This document shows, in pieces, positions 36,801 to 49,382 of a stretch of DNA of 64,000 bases. The notes under the pieces were generated by a model. That model was not told where the DNA came from, did not search any database, and was given only the letters and a program-made list of their open reading frames with translations. Position 1 is the first letter of the stretch. Each line of letters begins with the position of its first letter. A program made the position numbers and the translations under genes. Origin of the DNA: Selaginella tamariscina (Eukaryota; Streptophyta; Lycopodiopsida; Selaginellales; Selaginellaceae); NCBI GenBank assembly GCA_003024785.1, contig PUQB01000672.1, positions 1 through 64,000 of the forward strand. The letters are read 5' to 3'.

Positions 36801-37080
36801 CATTGCATTGATCTTCATGCCAAGTCACAATTTTTGTGATCATCACTTATGTTTCTACCACGTTGTTGCCTCAAGAACACAGCAACATCGACATAGGAGT
36901 GCAAAAGGAAGTCCATGCTTTTATATCTGATGATAAGAAACATGATTTACAACTCTAGTGGGAATACCTGAATAAATTTTTGATGAAGAGGCTAAGTAAA
37001 CATTATCTTTAGAATGATGGGCCATCTTCACAATTTCATAAAAACAAAGAAAGAATTTTCTTGATTTAGGCGATTCATTA
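31928..37080. repeat. Segmental tandem duplication, unit A
   Basis: Starts at TTTTAATTTCTAGAATATG near 31933 and runs through a carboxypeptidase-like gene and its upstream flank to about 37080. It aligns collinearly with 37093-43250. Exons look nearly identical by eye; introns differ mainly in microsatellite length. Confidence 0.9.
32001..35573 (-). pseudogene. Carboxypeptidase Q-like M28 peptidase, copy A (decaying)
   Basis: The gene resembles carboxypeptidase Q (plasma glutamate carboxypeptidase), a secreted di-zinc M28 exopeptidase. Exon 1 (35573-35517) encodes a signal peptide, [19 protein letters not shown]. Exon 2 is 35460-35375 and exon 3 is 34772-34678. Further exons carry the zinc ligands [19 protein letters not shown] and [11 protein letters not shown], and the last exon reads [20 protein letters not shown]. 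Compared with copy B it has at least eight one- or two-base length changes in coding sequence (three in exon 3, others in exons 4, 5, 6 and 10) and a reworked exon 11; its stop is shifted 12 codons downstream. It does retain the exon 6 acceptor that copy B lacks. Probably a pseudogene, though mis-assembly of a near-identical duplicate could mimic this. Confidence 0.75.
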
Positions 37081-37190
37081 AATAAATGAAACATCATTTT
37101 AATTTCTAGAATATGTATTCTAATAACTTATGATTAAAAACATTAATTAAATATAATTTTAATTAACAATTATTAATAATTTTCTCACTG
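35574..37190 (+). other. Upstream flank A with decayed transposase-like stretch
   Basis: About 36190-37060 on the plus strand reads in pieces: MDRLLCDPCTEDG, CFTGNCRMCDVQRL, KKKWRPIWRDDPPAIVV, YIPHVYIQQWQEPCF and, in a shifted frame, MDYGEDYSILVQD. The order of a Cys-rich segment followed by an acidic D-x-x-E-(D/N)-Y motif resembles transposase-like domains in multicopy proteins of plants and marine animals. No ends were found. The assignment is tentative. The same stretch recurs in unit B. Confidence 0.35.
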
Positions 37191-37400
37191 TTATTTACCA
37201 CGAGGTAGAAGCTCATCCAGATTTGCAATGGAGTATGTCCAGACGGCAAGTGTTGCGGCACAATGTTGAAGCTCCTTCGGTGAGAGCTTATCAACCGTGT
37301 CAGCTTCGGTGTGGTGGTACCTTAAAATAAATTATTAATGTATCGTATACATATTTATTATTTACTTATTGTATATAATTATGAACTAGTTTTATATATA

Positions 37401-37447
<47 letters not shown>

Positions 37448-39521
37448 ATACACATACCAGAAGTAAGCACTTGTTTTAAATTGAAATGATGGATAAGGAG
37501 GATTACTGTAGCCTCGACAGGGATTATTAGAAAAATCTCCAACCCTTGGATCCAAGGTGACTAAGCTTCCACATGGTACCCGAGCAGCACACTACAACAA
37601 TAATTTATATAAATAAAAACGCATCCTCATATGAACTGAAATAGTTAAAATGATAGTTTTTACCACTGGTGAAATGTCTGCCTCAATAACGTTTCCAGAA
37701 CCGATTCCTGAAAGTAAGACTTGTCCGATCTGAGCATCACATAATTAATATATAACATAGTGTAATTATATTATATTACACGTACACTACCATGTGTGTG
37801 TGTGTCTATATATATATATATATATGCACACACACACAGTATACTATAATATATATTTGAATGTATTAATAAAAGTTAAACATTATACCTCCTCAAGAAT
37901 TGCTCGTGCTGCTAGAGAACCTTGGAATGATATTCCCAGTGGAGAAAACGTGCCTTCGTCAGATTCAATGGATATGCTCGTCCTGACTTAATACGATTAT
38001 ATATATATATATTATATATATATATAGCTCTGTGTGTCTGTGTGTTCGAATACACAAACGTGTGTGTGTGTGTACCTTTGCACGTGTGTATGTATGGATA
38101 TATATGTATTAACATGAGGGCTTACAAGTTCTGCTCATGCTTGTGATTAAGATAATATTGAGTTGCACCTCGATCCCCATTTTCCTCGTTGACATATAAT
38201 ACTACTCGAAGTGTTCGCCTTGGTTTAAGTTTTAGCTTGTGTATAAGCCGTATGGCCTTTAAAAACGTTCATTAGAATGTAATAAGTATTTAAAGATATA
38301 TATAATTGAAAACCAATGAATGGATATTCCTTCATCTTAAAAATTAATATTATTAATTTTATATATATATATATATATAATTTATTTAATTATTTTATAT
38401 TAATTTGATGGAGATGTGTTACCTTACCTCCCACGCTGCAAATGCTCCACCAGCATCATCCATCGCACCGTCTGTAATATCCCAGCTATCCATGTGTCCA
38501 CCAAATACAACTATTTCTTCAGTCTTTACTTTGCCTTTAACTTCCACTATTAGATTGCTGCATAGCATAATAAATATAAAACTATTAAACATTATATAAA
38601 ATGTTAAAGGAGAGGAAAAATGAATACCGTGAAGGTCGATCAGGTAAAGTTTGTGCCTGGAAAGTATTTCGTCACAACACACACACACATATACACACAA
38701 ATGTACACACACACACACATGTGCACACCTCCATGTAGAGTTCTATACGGATCTCCTGGCCACGAGCCTGCATACGTGCAAGCATTCTTGAGTCTTCTAA
38801 ATATATAGCTGCCCCAGGAATCCCAGATGTTGTCATTGCACCGTGTGTGTGTTACATAAAGCGTCAATATATATGGGTGTCACAAGATTATCATATTCTA
38901 ATATAATCAATATACTTATGATATAGAAGCATCATAAGCTAAATACGATATAATTAAGCTAAATATACCTGCATGCCAAACTGAGTCATTGAATGAACAA
39001 GCACTGCGACCGCTCCGTACTTTTCAGCTTCTATAGCGCCAGTTGTGCGGTAAATCACATTTGAGTAACCTCCATTCTCAAAGTTAATGTCGTACACAAC
39101 AATCTTGCCTAAACATAGCATGTAAATAAACATTAACAATTAGAATAATTATGTTACACTATTGAATTAGTAAACTATATGATATGTATATTTACATATA
39201 TTTTATATACCTTGAACTTCATTTTGTTTTTGTTTGAGTTCTTTAAATGAAGACATAACAATGGCATTTGCAATCAAAGGCTTGCCAGAAGGTGTTCCGA
39301 TGCTCATGCCTAGGCCGACCATGTGAATCTTTTTTATTCTTGGAGATAAAAGTTTGGCATATTCTTCACCACGTACCCAACAAGGAACCATCACAGACTC
39401 TTCTTTAACACTTAAACCATCTTTTTCAATCTCTTCCTGTACAATAGTGTCGTCTCTCTCAATCTCTCTCTCTCTCTCTCTCTCTCCCTCGCTCCCTCCC
39501 TCTCCCTCCCTCCCCTCTCTG

Positions 39522-39557
<36 letters not shown>

Positions 39558-39766
39558 CTAACTATACAACTTACTTTTGTCCAGTTTAGAGCCTTTTCCA
39601 GAGCTTCTGAACCGCTGAATCGTGGTCCAAATGTATCTGTCATGTAAGCAATCCTGTCATAAATAGTCCTACAAAAAAACAAACTAGTGAATAATATACA
39701 TAAACAGCATATGTATGTTGTTAAAGAATATGTATCAGAAACCATCTCAGAAAAAAAAAACGCATA

Positions 39767-39854
<88 letters not shown>

Positions 39855-40144
39855 GCATACATACATACATACATACATGTATGTATGTATGTATGTACAC
39901 ACACGCATATATATATACACACATCTTAAGCACAACATATTCATTCACACACACACACACATATATGAAGAAACTCCTTGGTAAAGCTTGTATATCTATA
40001 TATACAGACATACAACTTAAATATTGAACATAAACAAGTGAATATATATAAACAACATATGTATGTTGTTAAAGAATATATAAACTGCATATGAATGTAA
40101 TCACAATGAGAAATCCACTTTAAAAAACGTATTATATATATATA

Positions 40145-40226
<82 letters not shown>

Positions 40227-40548
40227 GTATGAAGAAACTCCTTGGTAAAGCTTGTATATCTATATATACAAATATACAACTTATATATAATTTTGAAGAT
40301 AACAATATACTTAGTTACTAATCAGGATTTTAATATGTACTTATGAAGAGAACTTACTGTGTAGAGAACGCAGCATCAATGATGGAATTAGCATCTTTCT
40401 TGGCATTAGGCTGGAGGAGTTTATACTGTGGTAACATTAAAACCTGTGCATTCTGAGACAAATTATTAGCACAAATGTGTTAGGATTGTATGCATGTCAC
40501 CTGTGAATTGAACAATATCAAGAGCAAGAAGTACTGTGACTGCCTCAT
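37191..40548 (-). CDS. Carboxypeptidase Q-like M28 peptidase, copy B
   Basis: Thirteen-exon gene predicting about 470 residues, the length of animal CPQ. Supported exons: 40548-40501 (signal peptide [16 protein letters not shown]), 40443-40358, 39668-39575, 39436-39211, 39108-38969, exon 6 ending near 38730, 38656-38628, 38557-38428, 38256-38126, 37982-37889, 37730-37664, 37591-37458, 37320-37191. Motifs include [44 protein letters not shown], zinc-binding [26 protein letters not shown] and [14 protein letters not shown]. Family role: removal of N-terminal residues or dipeptide cleavage in the secretory route or outside the cell. Most exons are clean, but exon 6 lacks its 3' splice site and one base, through a deletion between CA tracts at about 38843. 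This copy may therefore also be damaged. Introns are loaded with TC, GA and TA repeats. Confidence 0.78.
39770..39828. repeat. (TC)n tract in CPQ-B intron 2
   Basis: About 58 bp of uninterrupted TC on the plus strand, followed by a TA tract. It has a GA partner at 40157-40225 in the same intron. Confidence 0.9.
40157..40225. repeat. (GA)n tract in CPQ-B intron 2
   Basis: About 69 bp of uninterrupted GA on the plus strand, the reverse complement of the TC tract 330 bp away within the same intron. Confidence 0.9.
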
Positions 40549-43200
40549 TGCTGTTAGCCTAGCCGTTTCCACAACAAACAAGGATTTAAAACTCTTTTCT
40601 ACATAATTTAGCACATAGAACTGTTCTTAGCACTTAATATAGCAAGCAAACTATTTTGCATGGTACCCCATTTTTTCTTTTGCATGATAAGTCAAAGATA
40701 TTGCCATTCAAAGTCTTTCTGCCAATCTGGTTGCAAAATTTTATACAGTGGTTCTAATTACAAATTATCTGGTCTGATTAATCTCCAGCCATCCAAATAC
40801 ATAAGGGGTTTTTCTATGTTATCAATTCATGCACTTAGCCACGTTTACTTTTCTCGTATGGTTAGGGTTTTACTATTACGAGGCCTCCACAGTCAAGGAA
40901 TGGATATTACCTATTGGACAGAGACACTTGCAATAGATTGTGATTTTTGGATTTTCTTATGTCCTGGCTTGCCTCCATGGGCATTTTGAGAATGTTCCTT
41001 TCGTACACGAGGTTTTTGATTGATTCTTAGCTGGGCCTTCGATTTTAATACTTTTTAAGAGGGATTTAAAATGTATTATTGTTATGACATAGGAAGAAAA
41101 ATAAAAATTAAACGTGAATTTACTTGTGAATTAAAATATAAACTTTTTTAGGATTAATGAATTTTTGAATTAATATGTTTTCTTATTTAAATGAATATAT
41201 GAATGGGTTTTAGTGCATGTTAATTAAAAAATTTAAAAAATTATATTCAAGAAACCCTTTAAAATTAAGGGAAATATTAATTTTCCTTTAATTTCTTGTA
41301 TATGTCCTAACAGGGCCCCATTCTACAAGTGTTCCAAATTCTTACAGTAGAAAGTGACATTGTGTCAAATCTTAAGACAACAATTCAACAACTATTGCTG
41401 AGAGTCCTACTTGTCAACATGCATGAAATATTGCACTCTCCATGATTTGTAGTGAAGATGAACTTGCCTTCCCTTGAATAGATGTAATAACTCGGTTGTA
41501 AAATTAGTTGTAGTTGCCAAGGGAGATATACAAACTGGTATAGCAACATGGTTGAAACCCAAGGCGACGCAGTTTTCTTTTAATGGGGTCGTCCATTAAA
41601 CCAATTGGACTTAATTGTTCACACACACACACATGCTTGAGGTAGGGAAGTGTTGTGTGTGTGCGTGAGAGAGAGAGATGTAAGAAGACTGCATAAGTTC
41701 AATCTCTACTGCTGCATAACCATGTTCAAATGATACTAGCCTACACAATTGCATGAAGATTGTGCATGTGATTGTGATGTTTGTTCCTCTGGTTGTCATA
41801 TACCATTGCCCCATTTGAGTTCTTTGTGATCCTCGTACAGAGGATGGAATTCAGTCTAGAGAGTGTTTCACTAGGAATTGTAGGATGTGTGGTGTGCAAA
41901 GGCTTCAAATATGTCCGCATGAAAAAGACTTAGATTTTACGATTAGGATTTAGTGGCGGTCTTTCCAACAAGTGGACATGCAGTGAAGAAGAAGTGGAGG
42001 CCTATCTGGAGGGATGATCCACCTGCTATTGTGGTTGCTGAGTACTTACATTCCACATGTGTATATACAACAAAGGTAAGAGCCATGCTTCAAAGCCATG
42101 TTGGAGGAACTTCTTGAGAATTGTATTGTATCATAGATGGATTATGGAGAGAATTATAGTTTTTTGGTGCAAGACTAGCCATAATCATTGCATTGATCTG
42201 CACACCAAGTCACAATTTTTGTGATTAAGTGTTGCTAGTTGGGTACCTAGTTGATTTGCCTAGGAGTTATACACTTTGTTGGTTTAGGCATTTGCATTTC
42301 GTACTTCATTGCCTTTTGTTGTTTACAGTTATTCGAGTCAACTTCCCGGGATTTGAGCTACTAATGGAAGTGCGGCTCCATGTTTGAGGTGGTAAGGAGC
42401 CACCATTTATGACTGTCGAGGTGTGCGTTGAGCCTAGCACACATCCGAGCGTGAGGCTCCCATGCTTGGAAACGAGTATGGTTATTCTGGTACGTGTTAT
42501 TCCTTTTTGATGGGCATTTGCTATAGAGTTTGCAGGGGATTGCTTTAAGGTTTAATGGGTATCTTCTAAAAGGGCAATTGCAACGATGGTTCTTGTTTAC
42601 TAAGAGGTTTCATGTGTTTGCAATAAGTGGTCATTCTGAGGCATGTTGGGCATATCCTTGGGCATTTGATTTCTGATCTTGATGGATGTGTATGTGATAT
42701 GTTATAGTGGTTGTCATGAAGCTACTTTGGGCATATGCTGCAGAATGGTTTGGCTTCATTTGTTTTTGTTTGTTTTTGGCTTTGGTGTGTGTTTGTGAGC
42801 TATGGTTTGGAGATTGAAGCTCGAGATAGTATCCAGCGAGAGACTAGACCCGTAAAGGTATGAATTAATCACTTTCTTCTTCGGACACTCAGCGATGCTT
42901 GGGTCTTAACGAGATGGGAATAAGAGTAGGTTTATATGAAATCCCTTGGGATGTTTTGATGTACACTTGTATTTAGCCCCATGAATAAACTTTTAACATT
43001 CCCACAATTTTTGTGATTAGCACTTATGTTTCTACCACGTTGTTGCCTCAAGAACATACAGCATCGACATAGGAGTGCACAAGGAAGTTCATGCTTAATA
43101 AGAAATATGATGCTGACTTTGCAATGCACTATTTGCAACTCTAGTGGGAGTACCTAAATCAATTTTTGGTGAAGAGGCCAAGTAAATATTATCTTTAGAG
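40549..43200 (+). other. Upstream flank B with decayed transposase-like stretch
   Basis: Counterpart of 35574-37060. It retains CFTRNCRMCGVQRL-like and KKKWRPIWRDDPPAIVV words but with more deletions, and is split by the 775-bp insertion. No functional gene. Confidence 0.35.
42228..43002. mobile_element. 775-bp insertion flanked by a 17-bp direct repeat
   Basis: CACAATTTTTGTGATTA occurs at 42211-42227 and again at 43003-43019, whereas unit A has this site once (near 36826) and uninterrupted. The 775 bp between have no long open frame and no poly-A end. They start AGTGTTGCTAGTTGGG and end CTTTTAACATTCC. A long target-site duplication suggests a SINE- or LINE-type insertion, but the family is unknown. 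Loss from unit A by recombination between the repeats is an alternative. Confidence 0.6.
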
Positions 43201-43250
43201 TTATGGGCCATCTTCATAATTTCTTAACAACAAAATGCTTTTCTTTGTGA

Positions 43251-44819
43251 TTCAACATGTATCGAGTTGGTGTATTCATTTTGGGCTCCAAGTCATGGGA
43301 AAGAAGAGCATGATGCTTTTTTAAGAGCTTTGAAGTAGCATTTACGTGCCAAACAAATTCGTTATTTTCTTTTAGGAGTTAAGTGGTTAAAAGAATTCTA
43401 AACCCTACCAAAGGTGGGTGAACCTAACATATTGAACTCTCGGTTTGTAGGACCTAACACAATATCAAATTATAAATTTTTTTATTAATGTTGCACATGG
43501 TTTTCACAATTCAATGTGCATGTCTCAATTAACATTTTTGAACAAGGAAAACCTAACGGATTTAGTTTTAATTGAACTTAACAATGGTCAAGCTCAATGT
43601 TCTTCTGAAGTTTCTTTTCAGTCAAGGAAATGGTTGTACTCCCTTCTAAATTTTAATTATCTTTTACAGACCACCTCACTTATCATTAAACAAACAGCCA
43701 AAATTTATTCTAATCCTTTACTCTTGTTAGGGTAGGGGCCAGTACAAAATATGATAGATTGAACATACTATTTAACTTTGAAGTAATACTTTTTGTGCTT
43801 TAACAACAAGTAGCACAATTGAATTAAAGTCTTTTTCATTGTAGACTTTGAATATAACTTGGCATATACCTTAAATATTTTAGTTTCATTCTTTGTAATT
43901 ATCAATTATTATTTCAGTGTCATATTCAACTCATCAACAAAAGATCATTTCATATTCAAGGGGAGTTAGCTCATCATTTACACCATACTTAAGTTTCTCA
44001 TAAGGTGGTTGTTGATCACCATTATCATAATGCTTATGCTTTTCCAATTGATGACCAGCGTTTGACAAACTATCAAATCACCAATGTGGAAAGTTTGACC
44101 ATTAATGATGAATCTTTCATCATCATCAATAAGGTTAACAATGTTTTTTTTTGCTTTTAACTCTTTACTTCTATGAAATTCACTCAATCTTTTACATATT
44201 TGTTTTAAACCCTATGTCACAAATACTTTTACTAACCACACGATACCATTGCTACCACTAGTTGAGCTTGTTGGTGAAGGTTATCACTATTCTAAATTTC
44301 AAAAGTTATTTGAGGTAAATTATATTACCATGTTGATTGAGTTGGTTATTCTCGAAGTGACTTCATTGAGAACTAATAAATACTTAACTTAGAAAGGCAT
44401 TGTCACTTTTCACCATCGATACCTAAATAAGCCAAGTCAAAACTCAATATCATGGTACAACTTGTAACTCATTATTGAAAAGCAAATGATATTATAAATG
44501 ATGTAAATGTCAATACCAAAATAGGTTTAAATTTTTTTAATAATATTATATGCAAAACAAGCTTATGTAGCAAGCACCATATATGGCCATGCAATAAGGA
44601 ATATATTAAATATTTGAAGAATAGTAATATCAATCGTGTAGACTAATGGTCTAGATTGTCACTTATGTTGTAGGAGTTTCTAAAAAGTTTCAAATAAAGA
44701 ATATATTAACAATATTTTAGGCAAAAACTTCTATAGAAAGGAGGCTCAATACAAATTAATATGAACTCTCATGTTTAATTAGTTTATTTTTTCATTTCCT
44801 TCTTTATACATAAATAAGA
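43251..44819. other. AT-rich spacer
   Basis: No gene supported. Low-complexity AT-rich sequence, including a short A/T-run segment near 44140. Confidence 0.5.
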
Positions 44820-44980
44820 TGTAAGATCCACGTGTACGGCTGCATGTGCACATACTATTATTAGCGTAGTGGATTTTGATAGCCGTCGGATTGGATTCAA
44901 TCTGGACCACTCGCTCTTGTATATAAGTTAGGGTTTCTGAACTAATGGATATACACATTTCTATATTCCGAGCTCTCACA
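44820..44980 (+). repeat. 5' LTR of the gypsy element
   Basis: 161 bp, TG...CA ends, with TATATAAG near 44920 as a possible TATA box. One difference from the 3' LTR. Confidence 0.92.
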
Positions 44981-45093
44981 TTGGTGGAGGCGTGGGGCAC
45001 CTCTAATTGTCCCTACGGAGTGCTCGGATTTGTGTCTTTTTTCTCTGTCTTCTTAGGTCTAGCTTTTCCATTGTCTAGATCTATTCCTTTCTT

Positions 45094-46068
45094 GTGGATT
45101 TTGTCTCTTCTTCATCCATGAATCCACAACAGACAAATCCCTTGTCTGTGGAGCAGTTACTCATGCAGTTGTTGGATGCCATGCGTGTGCAATTGAACAA
45201 TCATTCTCAGTTGATGGCAGCATTCACAGGCCAGGGTACTCCTCCTACGCATGTTGCAAACCCCATGTCCGACCGGATTTCTTTCGCGGAAATCCTGGAG
45301 ATGATGTGTACCATTGGTTTGACCACTTCACTGTGGTTGCCACATATCATTCGTGGGACGGTGCTCAGTGTTTGCGCGAGTTTCCTACTTGTCTTCAAGG
45401 GACGGCGTTGCAGTGGTACAATGGTCTGGACGTTGCAACTCGTGGCGATTGGAATATTCTTCCAAAGATCTTCAAACGTGCATTTGGGCATGCGGACGAC
45501 TGTGATGAATGCTTTTCAGCAGTTGCATCGTATTCGTCAGGAGCCGTCTGAGTCGGTGATGCAGTTTGGTGTTCGCTTTCGAAGCCTTTTGCTGCGTGCA
45601 GAACCTAACATGTCGGAACGCATCAAGTTAGGTATGTTGTGGCCAGCACTTCGTCAAGACCTTGTGGGGCTTGTGCATGCACTAGCTCCAGTGACTCTTG
45701 ACGATGCTTTGAGGCTGGCACAACGATATGAGTCGTCACCTCTCCCACTTGTGCCTTCACGTGCTCTTGTTCCACTCCATGTTGGGGATGGACCTGCTCC
45801 GATGGAGGTTGAGGCTGTTGCCGCTCGTGTACCAGCACAAGGTGGGGCCCGTGGAGGACGTGGACGTGCAGTTGTTGGGCATGTGATGAGGTTGGACACA
45901 CGTATCGGCGCTGTCAACGGTTTCCCGATTGGCGTCCCCCATTTCCAGGATGGAGGCCATGGCGGCAACAACGTCCGGTTGGTGCTGCTGCAGTGGAAGG
46001 TTGTGATGCGGTGGATCTTCCGGGAAACGACGAATCGCACGAGTAGAGGAGGGTCCTCGTGCGAATAA
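45094..46068 (+). mobile_element. gag region of the gypsy element
   Basis: Begins MDFVSSSSMNPQQTNPLS and includes a retrotransposon gag core (words such as EPSESVMQFGVRFRSLLLRA and LVGLVHALAPVTLDDALRLA). Fossil part of the element at 44820-49543. Confidence 0.75.
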
Positions 46069-46072
46069 ATTA

Positions 46073-49000
46073 GTGACCCCTCCATCTTTCTTTCGGGAGT
46101 ATCATCAAGGGGTTCACTCGGCACCAAATCATCCGGTTTTCACTTTTCAAGCTCGTTTCAATCGCACACCTCATCCTGTTTTCCTTTCAGTGTTGGTGGA
46201 TACAGGTTCAAGTTTGTCCTCTGTTTCTCAATCTGTTGCTACACGTTGCAGCCTTCATTTGCGTCGTGCGGTAGAACCAGTCTTCATTCTGTACGGCAAC
46301 GGACATACTCATGCTTGTTCGCGGGATGAAGTGGACATTGTTGTTCGTGTGGATGATTGTGAGCTCGAGCTTCAATCTTTGCGGGTGGTGCCGAGTCAAG
46401 CTTTTCACCTTATTCTTGGTATGGATTGGTTAACTCGCAATCATGCCAAGTGTGACTTTGAAAAGTCTCCCCCTTGTTTGACTCTCCCTCGTCTTTCTTC
46501 CATTCCTCTTACTTCTATTCCACTTCGTCCATCTGCTTCCACCTCTGCTTCCATCACTTTTGTCTCACCCTTATTTCCAACCATTTTCCCTTCATGCTCT
46601 TCCTTTTCTTCTTTGGATCCATCAGATGATCGTCGTGCTGTAGTTGTTGATCAACTCAAGAAGGAGTATGCTGATCTTTTCAACTTCGACTTGTCATCTG
46701 GGGCCAAGATTGCGACACGCCACCCTATTCCAACTGGAGAAGCTAGGCCAATCAAGGTACCTGTTCGGCGTCGATCACCAAAGGAGCTCAAGATCTTACG
46801 AGCGAATGTCAAAGAGATGTTGGAGAAGGGTGTTATCCGGAAGTCTCGAAGTCCTTGGGCGTGCGAACCTCACCTTGTGACGAAGCCTGATGGGAGCGTT
46901 CGATTCTGCATTGATTATCGCCCGTTAAATGAGGTAACCGTCTCAGATGTGTACCCACTTCCTCATACTGCAGACCTTTTGGATCGACTGGGGCGGAGCC
47001 GTTGGTTCACCAAGTTAGATCTCGCATCTGGATATTGGCAAGTTCCGATGGCTGACATGGACATTCCCAAGACTGCTTTTCGAACACCATTTGGCCTGTA
47101 CGAGTTCCTGGTGATGCCTTTCGGTTTGAGCAATGCTCCAGCAACTTTCCAGCGTATGATGGATGAGGTTCTTTGCGACATGCCGGAGGTGACTGCTGAT
47201 TTCATCGATGATGTTTTGATCCATTCGGATGGAACGTGGGAGGAGCATGTCGGTGATGTACGTAAGGTTTTGGATCGACTGCGGGAAGTTGGTTTGAAGT
47301 TGAAGCCATCTAAGTGTGTATTTGGATCAAAGGACACCACTTATCTGGGTTATCGCATTTCACGTGAAGGTTTGCAAGTCGATCCTGACAAACTAGTTGC
47401 AGTTTTGAAGTTCCCTACGCCAAAGTGTGTGAATGATGTGCAACGCTTTCTTGGCAAGGTACAATATCTGGGTCGTTTTCTGGATCATCTTTCAGATCGT
47501 ACTGCACCGTTGCGCGCGTTGTTGAAATCGTCAATGACTTCTTTTGTTTGGTCTAAGGATTGCAAGCAGGCATTTGCAGATCTCAAAGAGTTGTTGACGA
47601 CTCCTCCAGGGTGAATTACTCCACAACTGAAAAGGAGTGTCTAGCAGTAGTTTGGGGTTTTGAGAAGCTCCATGCCTACTTGCATGGTTGCGGACGTTGT
47701 TGGAAGGTGATCATGCAGCAGTCACTTCGTTGTTGAAGCGAAAGAATTTGATTGGGCGTACTGCTCGGTGGGCCTTGAAACTTCAAATTTACGACTTTGA
47801 AGTTATTCATCGTCCAGGGAGTTCCATGGCTGATGCTGATGCTCTTTCTCGAGCTCCTCTTCCACCTTCTCTCTCTTCTGTTGCCCCAGAGGAACCAGTT
47901 GTTCCAGCTTCAGTGGACTTTTTTGGATGAAGATTCCGTACCATCAGCAGTTGCTGTGCTTGACGTTCAGTGTCCGCAGAATGCAGAATTAGATTTGCCG
48001 TCTTTGGATGAGGTTCGGGAAGCTCAAAAGGTTGAGCCGTGGATTCGAAGGCTTCGTGATGGGTTTGAGAATCCTGCATCACTTGCTGATGACTTGCCTT
48101 TCAGGCATTTACATTCACAGTATCGCCTTCAGGATGACCTTCTTTATTTTGTGGGGACTGATCCAGATGATCCTTTGCGGTTGGTGGTACCTTCAATCTT
48201 CATTCCACGCTTCCTCCATGCTTACCATGACTCTCCTATTTTTGGCGGGCACATGGGACATCGTCGGGTGATGGAGAAGCTGCGCAGATCTTTTTATTGG
48301 CCGGAGTTGCGAGGAGATGTGATTCGGTATGTGCGTAGTTGTGTGTGGTGCCAAGCTCGCAATACTCCCCCATGTGCTTCGGAAGGACGGTTGGAGTCAA
48401 TTGCAGTTTCTCGTCCGTTTGAATTGGTGGCATTTGATTTGATGGGACCTTTTCCGCGGTCAACTGCTGGTAACGAGTACGTTATTATTGCTTCTGATTA
48501 CCTAACTCGTTGGGTAGAAGTTGGTGCTCTTGCTAGTGCGACTGCTTCTGCTGTTGGTCAGTTTCTCCTGAATCGGGTCGTGTTTCAGCATTCTTGTCCG
48601 GAGCGAATTCTCTCGGATAATGGTCCCGCATTTATGGTTGAGGCATTTCATGTTTTGACATCTCGATTAGGATACACCACACTTTCACAAGTGCTTATCA
48701 TCCTCAGACAGATGGTTTTAGTGGAACGGCTTGTTAGAACCTTCAAGGGGATGATCGCAAAGTATGTGAACTTTCAACATTCAGATTGGGATGGTTATCT
48801 GCCGTCTCTCCGATATGCTTATGTCACTGGAGTTCAAAGTTCCATTGGTACTTCTCCATATAAGCTTTTATATGGTCATGACCCGGTGTTGCCAACGGAG
48901 TTGGGTTTGCCGTCTCGGTTACCGCGAGCTGCTGATGCTAGGTCATGGGATCGGTATCTGACAAGCATCCTTCCATTGGTTCGTGCGGAGTCAGCAGAAC

Positions 49001-49350
49001 ACTTGGGCCGCGTACAAGTAGGACAACAACAACGGTACAACTCGCATCATCGTCCTCCTGCGGAGTACAAGGTTGATGAACTGGTGTTGGTTCGTTTTCC
49101 CAAGCTTACGGTACGTGGTTTAGCTAAGAGTCTCCTTCCTCAATGGAAAGGACCGTATCGAGTGTTACGGCAAGTAGGACCACAGGTTTATGAGGTTCGG
49201 CACGACATTCAACCCGATCCTCCGGAGATTGTACATGTACAACGGTTGAAGCATTTTGTGCAACGGGAACAAGTTGTGCCGCCTATAGATCCACCAGTGC
49301 CTCCTCCTGATGTTCCTCCAGATCCGGGCCCGTCTACAAGAGAACCCTAA
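46073..49350 (+). mobile_element. pol region of the gypsy element (PR-RT-RH-IN)
   Basis: Protease (VLVDTGSSLSSVS, LILGMDWL), reverse transcriptase (WFTKLDLASGYWQVPM, MPFGLSNAPATFQ, FIDDVLIHS), RNase H end (HRPGSSMADADALSR), integrase zinc finger (GHMGHRRVMEKL, CVWCQARN), integrase core (FDLMGPFPRS, LSDNGPAF) and a GPYRVLRQVGPQVYEV C-terminal motif. Domain order is Ty3/gypsy. The region as a whole is broken. Confidence 0.88.
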
Positions 49351-49382
49351 CCAACTTACACCCTTCCGAGAGGAGGGGATGA

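Larger units (their letters stand above)
37093..43250. repeat. Segmental tandem duplication, unit B
   Basis: Second unit, immediately adjacent to unit A. It is longer mainly because of 377 bp at about 40988-41364 and 775 bp at 42228-43002 that unit A lacks. It has lost about 165 bp around 38843 that unit A keeps. Confidence 0.9.
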
